64,000 nucleotides of DNA from Paenibacillus phyllosphaerae (GTDB lineage Bacteria; Bacillota; Bacilli; Paenibacillales; Paenibacillaceae): NCBI RefSeq assembly GCF_014192105.1, contig NZ_JACHXK010000017.1, positions 1 to 64,000 on the forward strand, given 5' to 3'. Positions within the stretch are counted from its first letter, which is position 1. Each line of letters opens with the position of its first letter. Made by a program: the position numbers and the translations under genes. Positions 41,001 through 49,227 of the stretch are shown piece by piece. Below the pieces are notes generated by a model. It did no database searches. It was not told the DNA's origin and was given only the letters and a program-made list of their open reading frames with translations.

Positions 41001-41217
41001 TAATTCGCGCCGCAAGAAGGCGACCAAGGGCGGCGTATTCAATCCGAACGCGCCGGGCGCCGTGCCGACGGGAGATTTTTCGTCTATAGTAAGCGAATCG
41101 TCTGGCGGCAGCCCGAATGGAGAAGTCGGTAATGGCGGCGGAAGCGGCCGTCCGCGCAAGAAGAAGAAATCCGGCGGGAACGGCACGGCTGCTTTCGTCC
41201 GGAAGAACCGGAAGTAG
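38095..41217 (+). CDS. rnr: Ribonuclease R with long Gly/Arg-rich C-terminal tail
   Basis: A 1040-residue 3'-5' exoribonuclease. Order: N-terminal winged helix (1-70), cold-shock domains (~75-225), RNB catalytic domain from ~250 to ~590 with the acidic cluster [17 protein letters not shown]1 domain ~629-715 ([17 protein letters not shown]). Usual Bacillus length is ~780; here ~317 extra residues follow, rich in Gly, Arg, Gln, Asn and Ser with RGG-like repeats. Two less repetitive islands sit in it, at ~820-850 ([11 protein letters not shown]...) and ~881-912 ([18 protein letters not shown]). ATG at 38095 follows GGAGG; upstream open frame is not in the family. Next to smpB and tmRNA, with which RNase R degrades stalled mRNAs. 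Confidence 0.95.
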   Translation: MITEQELLDFMRDTAYKPLTYQELEAELGGGDAQSFKEFLILLNKLENEGKVLRSRTERYGVPERMNLLRGRVQAHAKGFAFLIPDEKGHPDVYLHANDLKTAMNGDIVLVRITSKSEGGGRMEGEVVRVVERAVTQVVGTFENHEAYGFVVPDDKRINRDIFIPKGEYLGAVSGQKVVVKIVSYPEGRSAAQGEILEILGHKDDPGVDILSIIRKHQLPESFPHDVMMEAEAAPDTITEEEIVSQGRRDLRDRVIVTIDGEDAKDLDDAVNVERLPNGNYLLGVHIADVGYYVTENSSLDQEAYRRGCSVYLVDRVIPMLPHRLSNGICSLNPQVDRLTMSCEMEFDATTLKRVRHDVFTSVIRTKERMTYSNVRKILQNEDPEVTERYAELVDTFKLMEDLAMRLRSMRMQRGAIDFDFVEAKVLVDSEGKPTDIIKRERSIAEQIIEEFMLAANETVAEHFFWLKVPFLYRIHENPDSEKLMTFVQFAANFGYQIKGKGNKIHPRSLQTLLDEIHGKKEQTVISTMMLRSMKQARYEAESMGHFGLAAEFYSHFTSPIRRYPDLVIHRVMREVFENGGTLTPERLDALNQRMPDIAQQSSERERVAVEAERDTEKLKKAEYMLDKIGEEFDGIISSVTSFGFFIELENTVEGLIRLSDMHDDFYHFHEQHMVLIGERTSRIFRIGDDVRIRVENVNMDEHTIDFVLVDTGSINTDPNFERALKAGRGGRGQQSGRGRGDRNGGRSDDRSAGRDDGRGGRRRRGDDRVAAEGSSDRGGRGGRQGQGGQGQGVQVGQGGNRQGGRGGQGQGGQGQRKGQSTVFIPGRRNDSEQRPGWKPEDDYNLDKILGVSEGAADQGGAAADGNRSGGSRSGGGKRKGGVRTDMWGLPILGTGGIIDEGEYEHFNGPGGQRKSRSGGGNRSGGNRSGGPRGGGQSGQGAGNGGPRSGGNTNGPRGGGDVGAPGGGGNSRRKKATKGGVFNPNAPGAVPTGDFSSIVSESSGGSPNGEVGNGGGSGRPRKKKKSGGNGTAAFVRKNRK

Positions 41218-41246
41218 GGCCGATGGCTAGGCTGCCGGTTTGAAGT

Positions 41247-41287
41247 GAAGGGCGGGCATTGCGGGTACGTGATGCTCGCCTTTTTTT
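41247..41287 (+). terminator. Terminator after rnr
   Basis: Stem GGCGGGCAT/ATGCTCGCC with one G-U pair, followed by seven T. Confidence 0.88.
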
Positions 41288-41323
41288 CATTGAGGAGGGG
41301 TTGTAGGTCCGTATGGGGACAGC

Positions 41324-41352
41324 TTGCTTTCGTACGGAGAAGTTGTTACAAT
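41324..41352 (+). promoter_or_regulatory. Promoter of smpB
   Basis: TTGCTT (41324-41329), 17-base spacer, TACAAT (41347-41352). Same -35/-10 pair as the cggR promoter. Confidence 0.7.
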
Positions 41353-41450
41353 AGATTCCTAATAATGCCTTTTTGGCGGCGTGCCTGATTGGTTATAACG
41401 GCTGCCTCATGGGGTAAAGTTAGAAGAGCAGACAAGGCGAGGTGACTAGC

Positions 41451-41933
41451 ATGGGCAAGAAGACGAACGAGAACAAGCAACTGGCTCAGAATAAGAAGGC
41501 TTCCCATGACTATTTCATCGAGGATACGTATGAAGCGGGCATGGTGCTGACCGGCACGGAGATTAAATCCGTCCGCGCGGGTAAAGCGAATATCAGCGAC
41601 GCGTTCGCGACGATTCGCAACGGGGAGATGTACATTCACAACATGCACATCAGTCCGTTTGATCAAGGCAACCGCCACAACCCAACGGATCCGACTCGTG
41701 CGCGTAAGCTGTTGCTTCACAAGGTACAGATTCACAAACTGCTCGGGCAATCGAAGCAGGAAGGCTACGCCATCGTGCCGCTGAAGATTTATGTGCGCAA
41801 CGGTTACGCCAAGCTGCTGATCGGGCTCGGTAAAGGTAAGAAACAATACGACAAACGCGAAAGCGCGGCGAAGAAAGATGCCCAGCGGGATATCCAACGC
41901 GCGCTGCGTGAGAAGCAGAAGGTCGCACGTTAA
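41451..41933 (+). CDS. smpB: SsrA-binding protein SmpB
   Basis: A 160-residue RNA-binding protein that delivers tmRNA to stalled ribosomes. Motifs: [31 protein letters not shown] near the N-terminus, [14 protein letters not shown], and the basic C-terminal tail [25 protein letters not shown] that enters the mRNA channel. ATG at 41451 follows GAGGTGA. tmRNA itself lies 262 bases downstream. Confidence 0.97.
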   Translation: MGKKTNENKQLAQNKKASHDYFIEDTYEAGMVLTGTEIKSVRAGKANISDAFATIRNGEMYIHNMHISPFDQGNRHNPTDPTRARKLLLHKVQIHKLLGQSKQEGYAIVPLKIYVRNGYAKLLIGLGKGKKQYDKRESAAKKDAQRDIQRALREKQKVAR

Positions 41934-42195
41934 TCGGAGCGATGGGTAAGCTGAACGGTCCATTGGCAATGATGCCAGCGTACCGCCAGTGTAACCAGAA
42001 TCTCGAGGATACAATCGTGCAGACGATGTGCTATACTAACTAAGCAAGGACGACGCGACATGCGAGATAAGCACGAAGCGTCAGCAAGGAATGCAATGCA
42101 AGACAGCTTATGCTCGCTTGATTGTCGAGATGAGCGCTGTACCTGCTAAACGGAACATGAGCGTGTAAGCTCAGACGACGCCGTTTATGCGATAT
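41934..42195. other. smpB-ssrA gap
   Basis: No gene seen. A TATACT at 42032-42037 could be a -10 box, but no convincing -35 box or promoter next to the tmRNA start was found. Confidence 0.4.
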
Positions 42196-42560
42196 GGGGG
42201 CGTTTATGGATTCGACGGGGATAGTACGAGCATGGGTTGCGGGTAGTGGGGACGCGTCCACTTCATCAACGCTAAAGCCTATTAAACGGCAACCGTAATA
42301 CTTCCTACGCTGTAGCAGCCTAAGAAACTGCACGCGTGCTTCTACCTTGCATCGCCCATGTGCCAGGATAGGGGCTCACATTTAGTGGGATACGCTGTCT
42401 AGTCTCCGCCTGGGGCTAGCTGAAGACGACAATCAGGCTGACCTGTAGGATAGCCGGTTACGGGGCGCTCCCACAGGTGACATCAAAACTGTGACTACAC
42501 CCGTAGATGCCTATGTGGCGTTGTCTTCGGACAGGGGTTCAAATCCCCTCGCCTCCACCA
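42196..42560 (+). ncRNA. ssrA: tmRNA (transfer-messenger RNA)
   Basis: 365 bases. The 5' end GGGGGCGTTTATGGATTCGA and the 3' end carrying T-loop TTCAAAT, acceptor CGCCTCC and encoded ACCA form the alanyl-tRNA-like domain, with the G-U pair in place. The tag frame starts at GGC 42288 and stops at TAA 42321-42323, giving GNRNTSYAVAA. The tag thus ends in AVAA, where most related tags end in ALAA. The end of the frame and pseudoknot-rich middle fit the family. An alternative start of the tag one codon earlier cannot be excluded. Confidence 0.96.
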
Positions 42561-42562
42561 TG

Positions 42563-42594
42563 AAAACCCAGTCCGCGTGAGGACTGGGTTTTGC
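42563..42594 (+). terminator. Terminator of tmRNA
   Basis: 12-bp stem AAAACCCAGTCC/GGACTGGGTTTT with loop GCGTGA. Confidence 0.9.
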
Positions 42595-42730
42595 TATTTC
42601 TCAGCGTCGATCTATATACATATGCGATACTTCTTCAGGTTTACGTCATACATAACCACGAATCTCACAATCTCCTATACTTTGTTAGCAGTGGTTATGA
42701 ACGATCGTTAACCTAGGAGGCGATAAAATT

Positions 42731-43138
42731 ATGATCAACGTTCTCAATATAGATGGACAACCACTTACCCCATGCGTGCTCGATCGGGCGTGGAGGGAAG
42801 TTAATAGAGCGCGAGCCGTATGGATCGACGAAGAGACGATCCAATTATTATACAATCCCTTTTTATTTCGTGACTATCGCAAAGCTGCGCTTAAGCGGGA
42901 TCATTACACCTGCTTGTGGTGCGGGCGTCCCGGCAAGACAGTCGATCACATTATTCCCTCAAGCAAAGGCGGCTCGGATCTCCCCCGAAACTTAATCGCT
43001 GCTTGCATGGAGTGCAATACGAAGCGGGGAAGCCGTTCGGCGTTCTCCTACTTTAGAGAAAAGGTATATTCCGCGCCGCATAAGATCAAGTTGTTTTATC
43101 GTATTGTGAAAGCGAACGTTCACCATCAGGTGAACTGA
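42731..43138 (+). CDS. HNH endonuclease domain protein
   Basis: A 135-residue protein with an HNH nuclease core: zinc cysteines Cys61 and Cys64 (CLWCG), the VDHIIPSSKGG motif with the catalytic His73, Asn87, and the second pair Cys92/Cys95 (CMECN). Such small HNH proteins are common in Firmicutes, some in mobile DNA, others chromosomal with unknown role. Ribosome site TAGGAGG precedes the ATG. It is the first gene downstream of tmRNA, a frequent insertion site. Confidence 0.87.
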   Translation: MINVLNIDGQPLTPCVLDRAWREVNRARAVWIDEETIQLLYNPFLFRDYRKAALKRDHYTCLWCGRPGKTVDHIIPSSKGGSDLPRNLIAACMECNTKRGSRSAFSYFREKVYSAPHKIKLFYRIVKANVHHQVN

Positions 43139-43189
43139 TGTAGAAGTCAAATTGGAGACGAGCTAGTTTGTTGAAGAAACTCCACCAGC

Positions 43190-43221
43190 AAAACCCCGAC
43201 CGCATATGGTCGGGGTTTTGC
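43190..43221. terminator. Terminator after the HNH gene
   Basis: Stem AAAACCCCGACC/GGTCGGGGTTTT, symmetric, so it could also stop minus-strand transcription. Confidence 0.88.
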
Positions 43222-43228
43222 TACGTTT

Positions 43229-43409
43229 GGCTATGTTCACGTATTCTTGAAAGGGATAATGATGATTAACCATGTCGACCGTCAAATCCTCGGCGTGTTG
43301 TTGATTCATGACCAAATGGTATCCATTGTAGCGAAGGAAAATAACGAGCGCCGTAAAGGCGGTGCGTTGTTTGCGTTCTAAAAGGGATGCTTTTGCCCAA
43401 GTTGCTCAT
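43229..43409 (-). pseudogene. Remnant of a Doc/Fic-type toxin gene
   Basis: Read on the minus strand, an ATG at 43409 one base after the antitoxin stop opens ~12 codons, after which the family match is in another frame. From 43378 to 43229 that frame gives a 50-codon segment with RTAFTALVIFLRYNGYHL, typical of the C-terminal helix after the Doc active site (GNKRTA.. in intact members; here RKQRTA). The ~75-residue N-terminal part and the HxFx(D/N)GNK active-site motif are gone. It therefore looks like a toxin disabled by deletion and frameshift. Recognised by eye only. Confidence 0.65.
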
Positions 43410-43410
43410 A

Positions 43411-43674
43411 TTAACGATCCTTCAAGCCTTTTAATGTGTCATCGTATTCTTCCATAACTTGAGACAATGTATCAAGGAAGTCATGACTGATTCCCGCTGG
43501 CAGCCTAACTTTACGAGCTCTGCGAATGATGATTTCGCCATTCTCTTCGTTCACGTCGATGGTTACCGTATCGCCTGCTTCAAGTCCGAGTTGTTTCAAT
43601 GCCTCGTCCATTGTAAGGCCAAGGCTTTTCCCGAATTTAGTTACTCTTCGCTCCATCTCGATCACCTTGTTCAT
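43411..43674 (-). CDS. AbrB/MazE-type antitoxin
   Basis: An 87-residue protein with an N-terminal swapped-hairpin DNA-binding domain: RRVTKFGKSLGLTMDEALKQLGLEAGDTVTIDV. The C-terminal ~35 residues would bind the toxin. ATG at 43674 is 8 bases after AAGGAGG; TATAAT lies at 43695-43690 on the minus strand. AbrB-type antitoxins are commonly paired with Doc toxins in Firmicutes, and a broken Doc gene follows directly. Confidence 0.85.
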   Translation of the reverse strand: MNKVIEMERRVTKFGKSLGLTMDEALKQLGLEAGDTVTIDVNEENGEIIIRRARKVRLPAGISHDFLDTLSQVMEEYDDTLKGLKDR

Positions 43675-43719
43675 GTGTTTTTCCTCCTTATTATACTATT
43701 CAATTATGAGTACAATCAC

Positions 43720-43866
43720 ACGGTTGCAGGGACAGCAATAATCATCAACTCAGATACGTTGCGAGTAGCGGGGGACGCAGATGATTATGAAGTAATGATT
43801 GTTTCGGAACCTGTTATGGCGCTGTTAAGCTTAGGGTGTTTCACCGGCAAGAACATGCAGCGATAA
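43720..43866 (+). pseudogene. Unrecognised open stretch, possibly a gene fragment
   Basis: A plus-strand frame reading TVAGTAIIINSDTLRV...VMIVSEPVMALLSLGCF looks protein-like but has no start codon with a ribosome site, and upstream it runs into the antitoxin on the other strand. I do not recognise the family. Confidence 0.2.
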
Positions 43867-43890
43867 GGGAGGGAAGTAGCCGCGACTTTA

Positions 43891-43904
43891 TGTAAGCGTC
43901 TTCA
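43891..43904 (+). promoter_or_regulatory. Candidate cre site (CcpA) upstream of pectate lyase
   Basis: TGTAAGCGTCTTCA matches the cre consensus TGWAANCGNTNWCA at all but one fixed position. It lies 37 bases before the start codon. Catabolite repression of a pectate lyase would be expected. Confidence 0.5.
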
Positions 43905-43940
43905 GTCAAACCGATCAAACACATTTTAGGAGGGATCCAA

Positions 43941-46046
43941 TTGAAGAAAAAAGCAATCAGCCTCATACACACGGTGCTTATGATGTCACTTGCAGTCACC
44001 TTAATGTTTTGCGGAGTGGGCAATACGGGAGTAGCCCATGCTGCCGGCGTTACGATAACGGACAGTGGAGGTTGGAATGAAAGCGCCTATGTGGAATGGG
44101 CGCCTGTCAGCAATGCGGAGGGGTACAATGTCTACGTGAAGCCTGCCAGCGCAGCGGATGCCCAGTATCAACAAATCGATAACGAGCTTATTCGTAAGTA
44201 TCCCTCTCATTGGAGAGCCGATGCTGTAGGGCTTGCGGCGGGGAATTACGTGCTGAAAGTCGAAGCCAAACTGTCTGGCGGTTCAACGGCCAGCGCGGTT
44301 ACGGGGGAAATAGCCGTAGCGGCCCATGACCGGTCCGGATTCGCTTTTTCGTCGGCTTCGACCTACGGAACCGGTTCAGGTGCCTACAACGATAATGGAA
44401 CGCTCAAGAGCGGTGCTCAAGTTGTCTATGTCACCTCTGCGACGGCCAAAACAGTTACGCTAGCCGTGAAAATTAGCAGCTCCGGCGGGCTGCAAACCGC
44501 TGTGGGCCTTGGCGAAATTTTGAGTTTGAGACAGAAAGGGTATGATACGACTCCGCTTGCCATTCGATTCATCGGCCAAGTGACGGGTGACGATCTGAGC
44601 GGGCAGCTGAACAGCAGCGGTTATCTTGAAGTCAAAGGCAAAAGCAATTATGCCGAGATGAATATGACGCTCGAAGGGATCGGGGACGATGCTTACGCTT
44701 ACGGCTGGGGGATGCTGCTTCGGTATGTGGGCGATGTGGAAGTGCGCAACCTGGGATTCATGCTCTTCCCGGACGACGGCATTTCGCTAGATACCGGCAA
44801 TGTGAACGTATGGCTGCATAACAACGATCTATTCTATGGGACGGCAGGAGGAGATGCGGACCAGGCCAAAGGCGACGGATCCACGGATATGAAGAAAGGA
44901 TCGACCTATATTACGATCTCGTATAACCACTACTGGGATTCGGGCAAAGCTTCTCTGGTAGGCTTGAGCGAGTCGGCCCAATTTTTCGTTACCTTCCACC
45001 ATAACTGGTTCGATCATTCGGATTCGCGTCATCCGCGCATCCGAGTGGCCTCCGTTCACATTTATAATAACTTCTATGACGGTAACTCCAAGTATGGCGT
45101 AGGCGTAACCATGGGAGCTTCGGCTTTCGTCGAATCCAATTATTTCAGACACGCCAAGAATCCGATGATGAGTTCTTTGCAAGGGACTGACGCTCTAGGG
45201 GAAGGGACGTTCTCGGGTGAAAACGGGGGTATGATTAAAGCGTTCAACAATATCATTGCGGATGCCAACAGTCTGATCTATGCGAACTCCAATGCCGGAA
45301 CGGCTGCGGCCAATGCGACTTCATTCGATGCCTACCTGGCTGCTTCGAGAACGGAGACCGTTCCTGGTTCGTACAAAGCGTTGGTCGGCGGAACGGCGTA
45401 TAACAATTTCGATACGAGCGTCGATATGGGCGTGAACGCAGCGGATGTGGATCCGGCCGGTTCGGTGGAAACGATCGTGACGGCAGAAGCCGGACGCCTG
45501 AATAACGGGGATTTTCAATGGCAATTCGATGACGCGGTAGATGACGCCTCGTATGCCAACAATGACGCGCTAATGTCCAAAATTAGAAGTTACGCGACCA
45601 AACTTGTGTCTGTTGGCGGGAACTCGAATCCGACTGACCCGACTGACCCGACTGATCCTACAGATCCTACAGATCCGACTCCGGACCCTACGCCAGATCC
45701 AGGTACCGAACCACAATACGTCCATAACTTCACCTTGAATGGAACGGCAAGCGACTTCTTCAACATTCAGGGCACGCTGTCGACTTCCAAAGGGACCGTA
45801 TCCTACAACGGCTTAACGCTCACACAATGTTTGAAACTCGAGAGTTCGACCAGCATTGCTTTTACGACGAACGCAGCTTCGACGTTAACCTTGGTGTTCA
45901 ACTCGCCAGACGGGACCAAAATCAAAATCGATGGCACGAGTTACCCGATGACAGGCGGTGTTGTGCGCGTCTCTCTTGCTGCGGGCATGCATACGATTAC
46001 GAAAGATAGCGTAACGAATCTGTATTACATGCAGTTAGCCTACTAG
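43941..46046 (+). CDS. Secreted pectate lyase, PL1 family, with C-terminal accessory domain
   Basis: A 701-residue secreted enzyme. TTG start with AGGAGGG upstream; signal peptide of ~34 residues ending AHAAG. Residues ~35-125 look like a beta-sandwich (fibronectin-III-like). The parallel beta-helix lyase domain spans ~130-560: MTLEGIGDDAYAYGWGMLL, HNNDLFYG, YNHYWDSGKASLVG, HHNWFDHSDSRHPRIRVA with the catalytic Arg, and IYNNFYDG. A PTDPTDPTD-type linker (~567-590) joins a C-terminal ~110-residue beta-rich domain I cannot name. It cleaves pectate by beta-elimination. Stand-alone gene with its own terminator. Confidence 0.93.
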   Translation: MKKKAISLIHTVLMMSLAVTLMFCGVGNTGVAHAAGVTITDSGGWNESAYVEWAPVSNAEGYNVYVKPASAADAQYQQIDNELIRKYPSHWRADAVGLAAGNYVLKVEAKLSGGSTASAVTGEIAVAAHDRSGFAFSSASTYGTGSGAYNDNGTLKSGAQVVYVTSATAKTVTLAVKISSSGGLQTAVGLGEILSLRQKGYDTTPLAIRFIGQVTGDDLSGQLNSSGYLEVKGKSNYAEMNMTLEGIGDDAYAYGWGMLLRYVGDVEVRNLGFMLFPDDGISLDTGNVNVWLHNNDLFYGTAGGDADQAKGDGSTDMKKGSTYITISYNHYWDSGKASLVGLSESAQFFVTFHHNWFDHSDSRHPRIRVASVHIYNNFYDGNSKYGVGVTMGASAFVESNYFRHAKNPMMSSLQGTDALGEGTFSGENGGMIKAFNNIIADANSLIYANSNAGTAAANATSFDAYLAASRTETVPGSYKALVGGTAYNNFDTSVDMGVNAADVDPAGSVETIVTAEAGRLNNGDFQWQFDDAVDDASYANNDALMSKIRSYATKLVSVGGNSNPTDPTDPTDPTDPTDPTPDPTPDPGTEPQYVHNFTLNGTASDFFNIQGTLSTSKGTVSYNGLTLTQCLKLESSTSIAFTTNAASTLTLVFNSPDGTKIKIDGTSYPMTGGVVRVSLAAGMHTITKDSVTNLYYMQLAY

Positions 46047-46074
46047 ATGCAATGCCTCCATAGCAGGATGGGTT

Positions 46075-46099
46075 AGGCCGCCTTCGCGGGCGGCCTTTC
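46075..46099 (+). terminator. Terminator after pectate lyase
   Basis: Stem AGGCCGCC/GGCGGCCT followed by TTCT. Confidence 0.75.
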
Positions 46100-46234
46100 T
46101 GCGTGCCGATAGGTTCGTGCATAGCGCCTCCACAGACGATACTTTTATACCGCATCAAGAAGGAGAAATCCCCCAAACAGAGAATATTGTTCCATACTCA
46201 CTGTGGGGTGGTAGAGGTGCGGAGCACACGCTCG

Positions 46235-48013
46235 ATGAAGGCTGCTGGAACGGTACGGATGAAGAGGGATGCCTGGTGGTACAGGCTGCGTGATCGGTTC
46301 GAGCTCTCCTCGCTCCGCAAACGAATCATGGTGCTGCTGACCGTCGGCTTCGCGGGCTGCGCGATCTTGATGGCGGCGGTCTCTTACAATGCGATCTATA
46401 CGATGCAGCGCGACAAAATCAAGACTTCGATGGCGTTCGATCTCCATCAGCAAACGACGAAGCTCAATCAAATGTACAACAGCTTGCTTCAGGTGACCCA
46501 GCAGATGATGCCCGAAGGGACGGTGGGCCATCTGATGGAAACGTACGTCCAGGCGGAGGATACGTACAGCGAGCGGCTGCTCTCGCGCGATATTTCCTAC
46601 AATATCGGATTGATTACGTTCTCCAACCCGGCGATGGAGCTGGTGATGTATTATAATCCCGACGGTGGACAGGCCGCGTATTCGAATCTGCCGCTGCGCG
46701 AAGACTTCACGCTGCAAGCGTTGCCGGATGTTGCGGGTATGGGGGAATTGAAGTACCAGTCTCCGCACAAATCGCTATGCCGGTTCAGCGATGATCAGGT
46801 GATCTCGGTGACGAGGGAAGTGACCTTCTCGGACGGCACGCAGCTGGTCATTTATGTGGAAGCGAAGTCGGATCTCACCACAGAAATGAAATCGCTTACA
46901 GAAGATTTGAACATGCCATATACGCTGGTCTTCACCGATCTGGTGGGCGTTGTAACGTACAGCAGTTCTTCATCGGCGTATGCGCCGGGGGAGCATCTTC
47001 GGTTAAGCGGGCAATCGGGCATGAAGGGCGATTATGTATGGAACCGCATGACCGGCGATTACGGGTACGATGTCACGCTGCTGCTGCCCGTCTCCTACTA
47101 CAATCACGAACTCTATACGTGGAAGAACCATATGGTGTGGATTCTCGGCTTGGGCCTCCTGATGATGGTGCTGCTCACGCTGGTCTTGCGGCGGCTGATT
47201 AACCGGCCGTTCCGGTTGATCGAGAAGGAGATGAGGACGTTCGGCAAAGGATACATGCGCACCAGTCAATATCACACGGGGATCGATGAGTTCGACCGGA
47301 TCTTCGATCAATTCAATATTATGAAGCGGCAGATCCAGCAGCTGATCGTGGATATGGGGCAGAAGGAAAAGGACCGGCATCAGCTGGAGATCGAGAAGCT
47401 GGCCTACCAGATCAACCCGCATTTTCTCATGAATACGCTCAACTCGGTGCGCTGGCTGGCGGTGATGCACAAGCAGGCGGAGATCGAGAAGTTCGTCTCC
47501 TCGCTAATTTTCCTGTTGAGCTACAACTTGGGGAAGTCCGGGGAGAGCGCTACGTTCCGGTCAGAAATAGAGGTCATCCGAACCTATCTGGAGCTGCAGC
47601 AGATGCGCTATGACTTCGAGGTGAAGCTGGACATCGCGGAAGGGGATTATCTCGATAGTTCCGTGGCGAGGTTCATCTTGCAGCCTATCGTAGAGAATGC
47701 GGTCTGCCATGGGCTTGACGATAACGGTAAGCTGGAAATTCACGTAACGCCGGATGACAATGAGCAGGCGGTGCGTATCATGATCCGCGATGACGGCAAA
47801 GGGCTGAGCGACGAAACGCTGGCCTTCCTGCAGCGCGACACGCCGGATCAACAACAGACGGGCTGGGGGATTGGGCTTCGGTACGTGAAGTCCATGCTGG
47901 AATCATGCTACGGCTACAAAGCCCGTATGGATATACAAAGCAGTCCGAACCAAGGGACGACGGTTACGTTACACCTTCCTTTTCTCCAACCTAGAAAGGA
48001 GAGAATGCTATGA
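46235..48013 (+). CDS. YesM-type sensor histidine kinase
   Basis: About 592 residues from the ATG at 46235 (GGAG 10 bases upstream; ATG at 46259 is an alternative, and the frame is open back to 46103). Membrane segments at ~residues 35-57 and ~300-320 flank a ~240-residue extracellular sensor; HAMP follows. The kinase core has the phospho-His in INPHFLMNTLNSVRWL (~residue 395) and ATPase motifs QPIVENAVCHGL, IRDDGKGLS and GIGLRYVKSML. Its partner regulator overlaps by 4 bases and a sugar-type importer follows, as in YesMN-LplABC-type groups. Confidence 0.92.
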   Translation: MKAAGTVRMKRDAWWYRLRDRFELSSLRKRIMVLLTVGFAGCAILMAAVSYNAIYTMQRDKIKTSMAFDLHQQTTKLNQMYNSLLQVTQQMMPEGTVGHLMETYVQAEDTYSERLLSRDISYNIGLITFSNPAMELVMYYNPDGGQAAYSNLPLREDFTLQALPDVAGMGELKYQSPHKSLCRFSDDQVISVTREVTFSDGTQLVIYVEAKSDLTTEMKSLTEDLNMPYTLVFTDLVGVVTYSSSSSAYAPGEHLRLSGQSGMKGDYVWNRMTGDYGYDVTLLLPVSYYNHELYTWKNHMVWILGLGLLMMVLLTLVLRRLINRPFRLIEKEMRTFGKGYMRTSQYHTGIDEFDRIFDQFNIMKRQIQQLIVDMGQKEKDRHQLEIEKLAYQINPHFLMNTLNSVRWLAVMHKQAEIEKFVSSLIFLLSYNLGKSGESATFRSEIEVIRTYLELQQMRYDFEVKLDIAEGDYLDSSVARFILQPIVENAVCHGLDDNGKLEIHVTPDDNEQAVRIMIRDDGKGLSDETLAFLQRDTPDQQQTGWGIGLRYVKSMLESCYGYKARMDIQSSPNQGTTVTLHLPFLQPRKERML

Positions 48014-49098
48014 TTCGCGTATTGATCGTGGACGATGACAAGCTTGCGCGCAAAGGTTTGATCTCGATCATGCCCTGGGCGAAGCACGATATGACGGTCG
48101 TTGGAGAAGCGGCCAACGGCGCGAAAGCGCTGGAGTTCATGGAGCAGCATGAGGTAGATCTTATGTTCGTGGATCTCTCGATGCCCGTCATGTCCGGCAT
48201 GGAGCTGCTGCAAGTCACCCGGCAGCGGTTCCCGCGCCTGCGCTGCGTGATTCTATCGTTTCACGAAGAATTCGAGAATGTGCAGTCGGCTTACCGGATG
48301 GGCGTGCTCGATTACATATCCAAGGTGCGGCTGGAATCCGAGGACGATGAGCAGATACTGGCACGTATTCAGCAACAAATGATAGGCGAATCTCAGCCTG
48401 CTGCGCCGTCGCATCCGATCGCGAAGTCCCCTGCGGTATCTGCGCCGTCGCATGCATCAGAGGCAGTTAGCTGCACACCGGAGGAAGACTCGTGGTGCGT
48501 GCTGGAGCAGGAGTGGCGTACGCACTACTGGCTCTATAATGAATCGATTTTCCAGCGCTTATGCAAACAGACGATAGAAGCGGACGTTCCCTTCCGCCGC
48601 CTGGAGGGGCTGTTCATGCGTATGCTGTCCCCGATCGAGACGGTAATCGCGCTGGATGCCGAACTCGGGTCTGCTGTCGAGGACGTCCGGTCGGTCATCG
48701 AATGGCTGCGGGACTACAGGAGGCGTATCTACGCACGGGTTGCGGCTTCTACGGATTACGCCAATACGACGATCAGCATCCTAAAGGCGGTACTGTTCAT
48801 TCGCGAGCAGGTGTCGAATACGCTGCATGCCGAGACGGTCGCGGACCATGTGCACATGAGCCGAAGCTATTTTAGCCAATGCTTCAAGAAGCTGACGGGT
48901 TCGACGTTCAACGATTACGTCCGGCAGGAGCGGATCCGGGCGGCCGAGCGGCTGCTCTCCGAGACGAACCAGTCGATTACGTGGGTGGCGCATGCCGTAG
49001 GCTATAGCGACTCCAAATATTTTTCCCAGCGATTCTATGAACAGACCTCCCTCTTGCCTTCCGAATTCCGGGCCCAACTCCACAAGGGGGACGATTGA
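48010..49098 (+). CDS. YesN-type response regulator, AraC DNA-binding domain
   Basis: A 362-residue protein: receiver domain at the N-terminus (LIVDDDKLARKG, phospho-Asp in MFVDLSMPVMSG, Lys in VRL region), a ~120-residue linker region, and a C-terminal AraC pair of helix-turn-helices (FKKLTGSTFNDYVRQERIRAAERLL and ITWVAHAVGYSDSKYFSQRF). It probably activates the importer operon that starts 129 bases downstream in response to a sugar sensed by the kinase. Confidence 0.93.
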   Translation: MIRVLIVDDDKLARKGLISIMPWAKHDMTVVGEAANGAKALEFMEQHEVDLMFVDLSMPVMSGMELLQVTRQRFPRLRCVILSFHEEFENVQSAYRMGVLDYISKVRLESEDDEQILARIQQQMIGESQPAAPSHPIAKSPAVSAPSHASEAVSCTPEEDSWCVLEQEWRTHYWLYNESIFQRLCKQTIEADVPFRRLEGLFMRMLSPIETVIALDAELGSAVEDVRSVIEWLRDYRRRIYARVAASTDYANTTISILKAVLFIREQVSNTLHAETVADHVHMSRSYFSQCFKKLTGSTFNDYVRQERIRAAERLLSETNQSITWVAHAVGYSDSKYFSQRFYEQTSLLPSEFRAQLHKGDD

Positions 49099-49227
49099 TT
49101 CCAATCGATCGAACAACTATCCCCCTTAACCCTTGCGAATCTTCACAAAACACGGCACATCCATCGGACTTTTTTTGTCCGCTTCCTAGGTACAATGAGA
49201 GGGCAAGGGAATAAGGGGAGGGATTAG

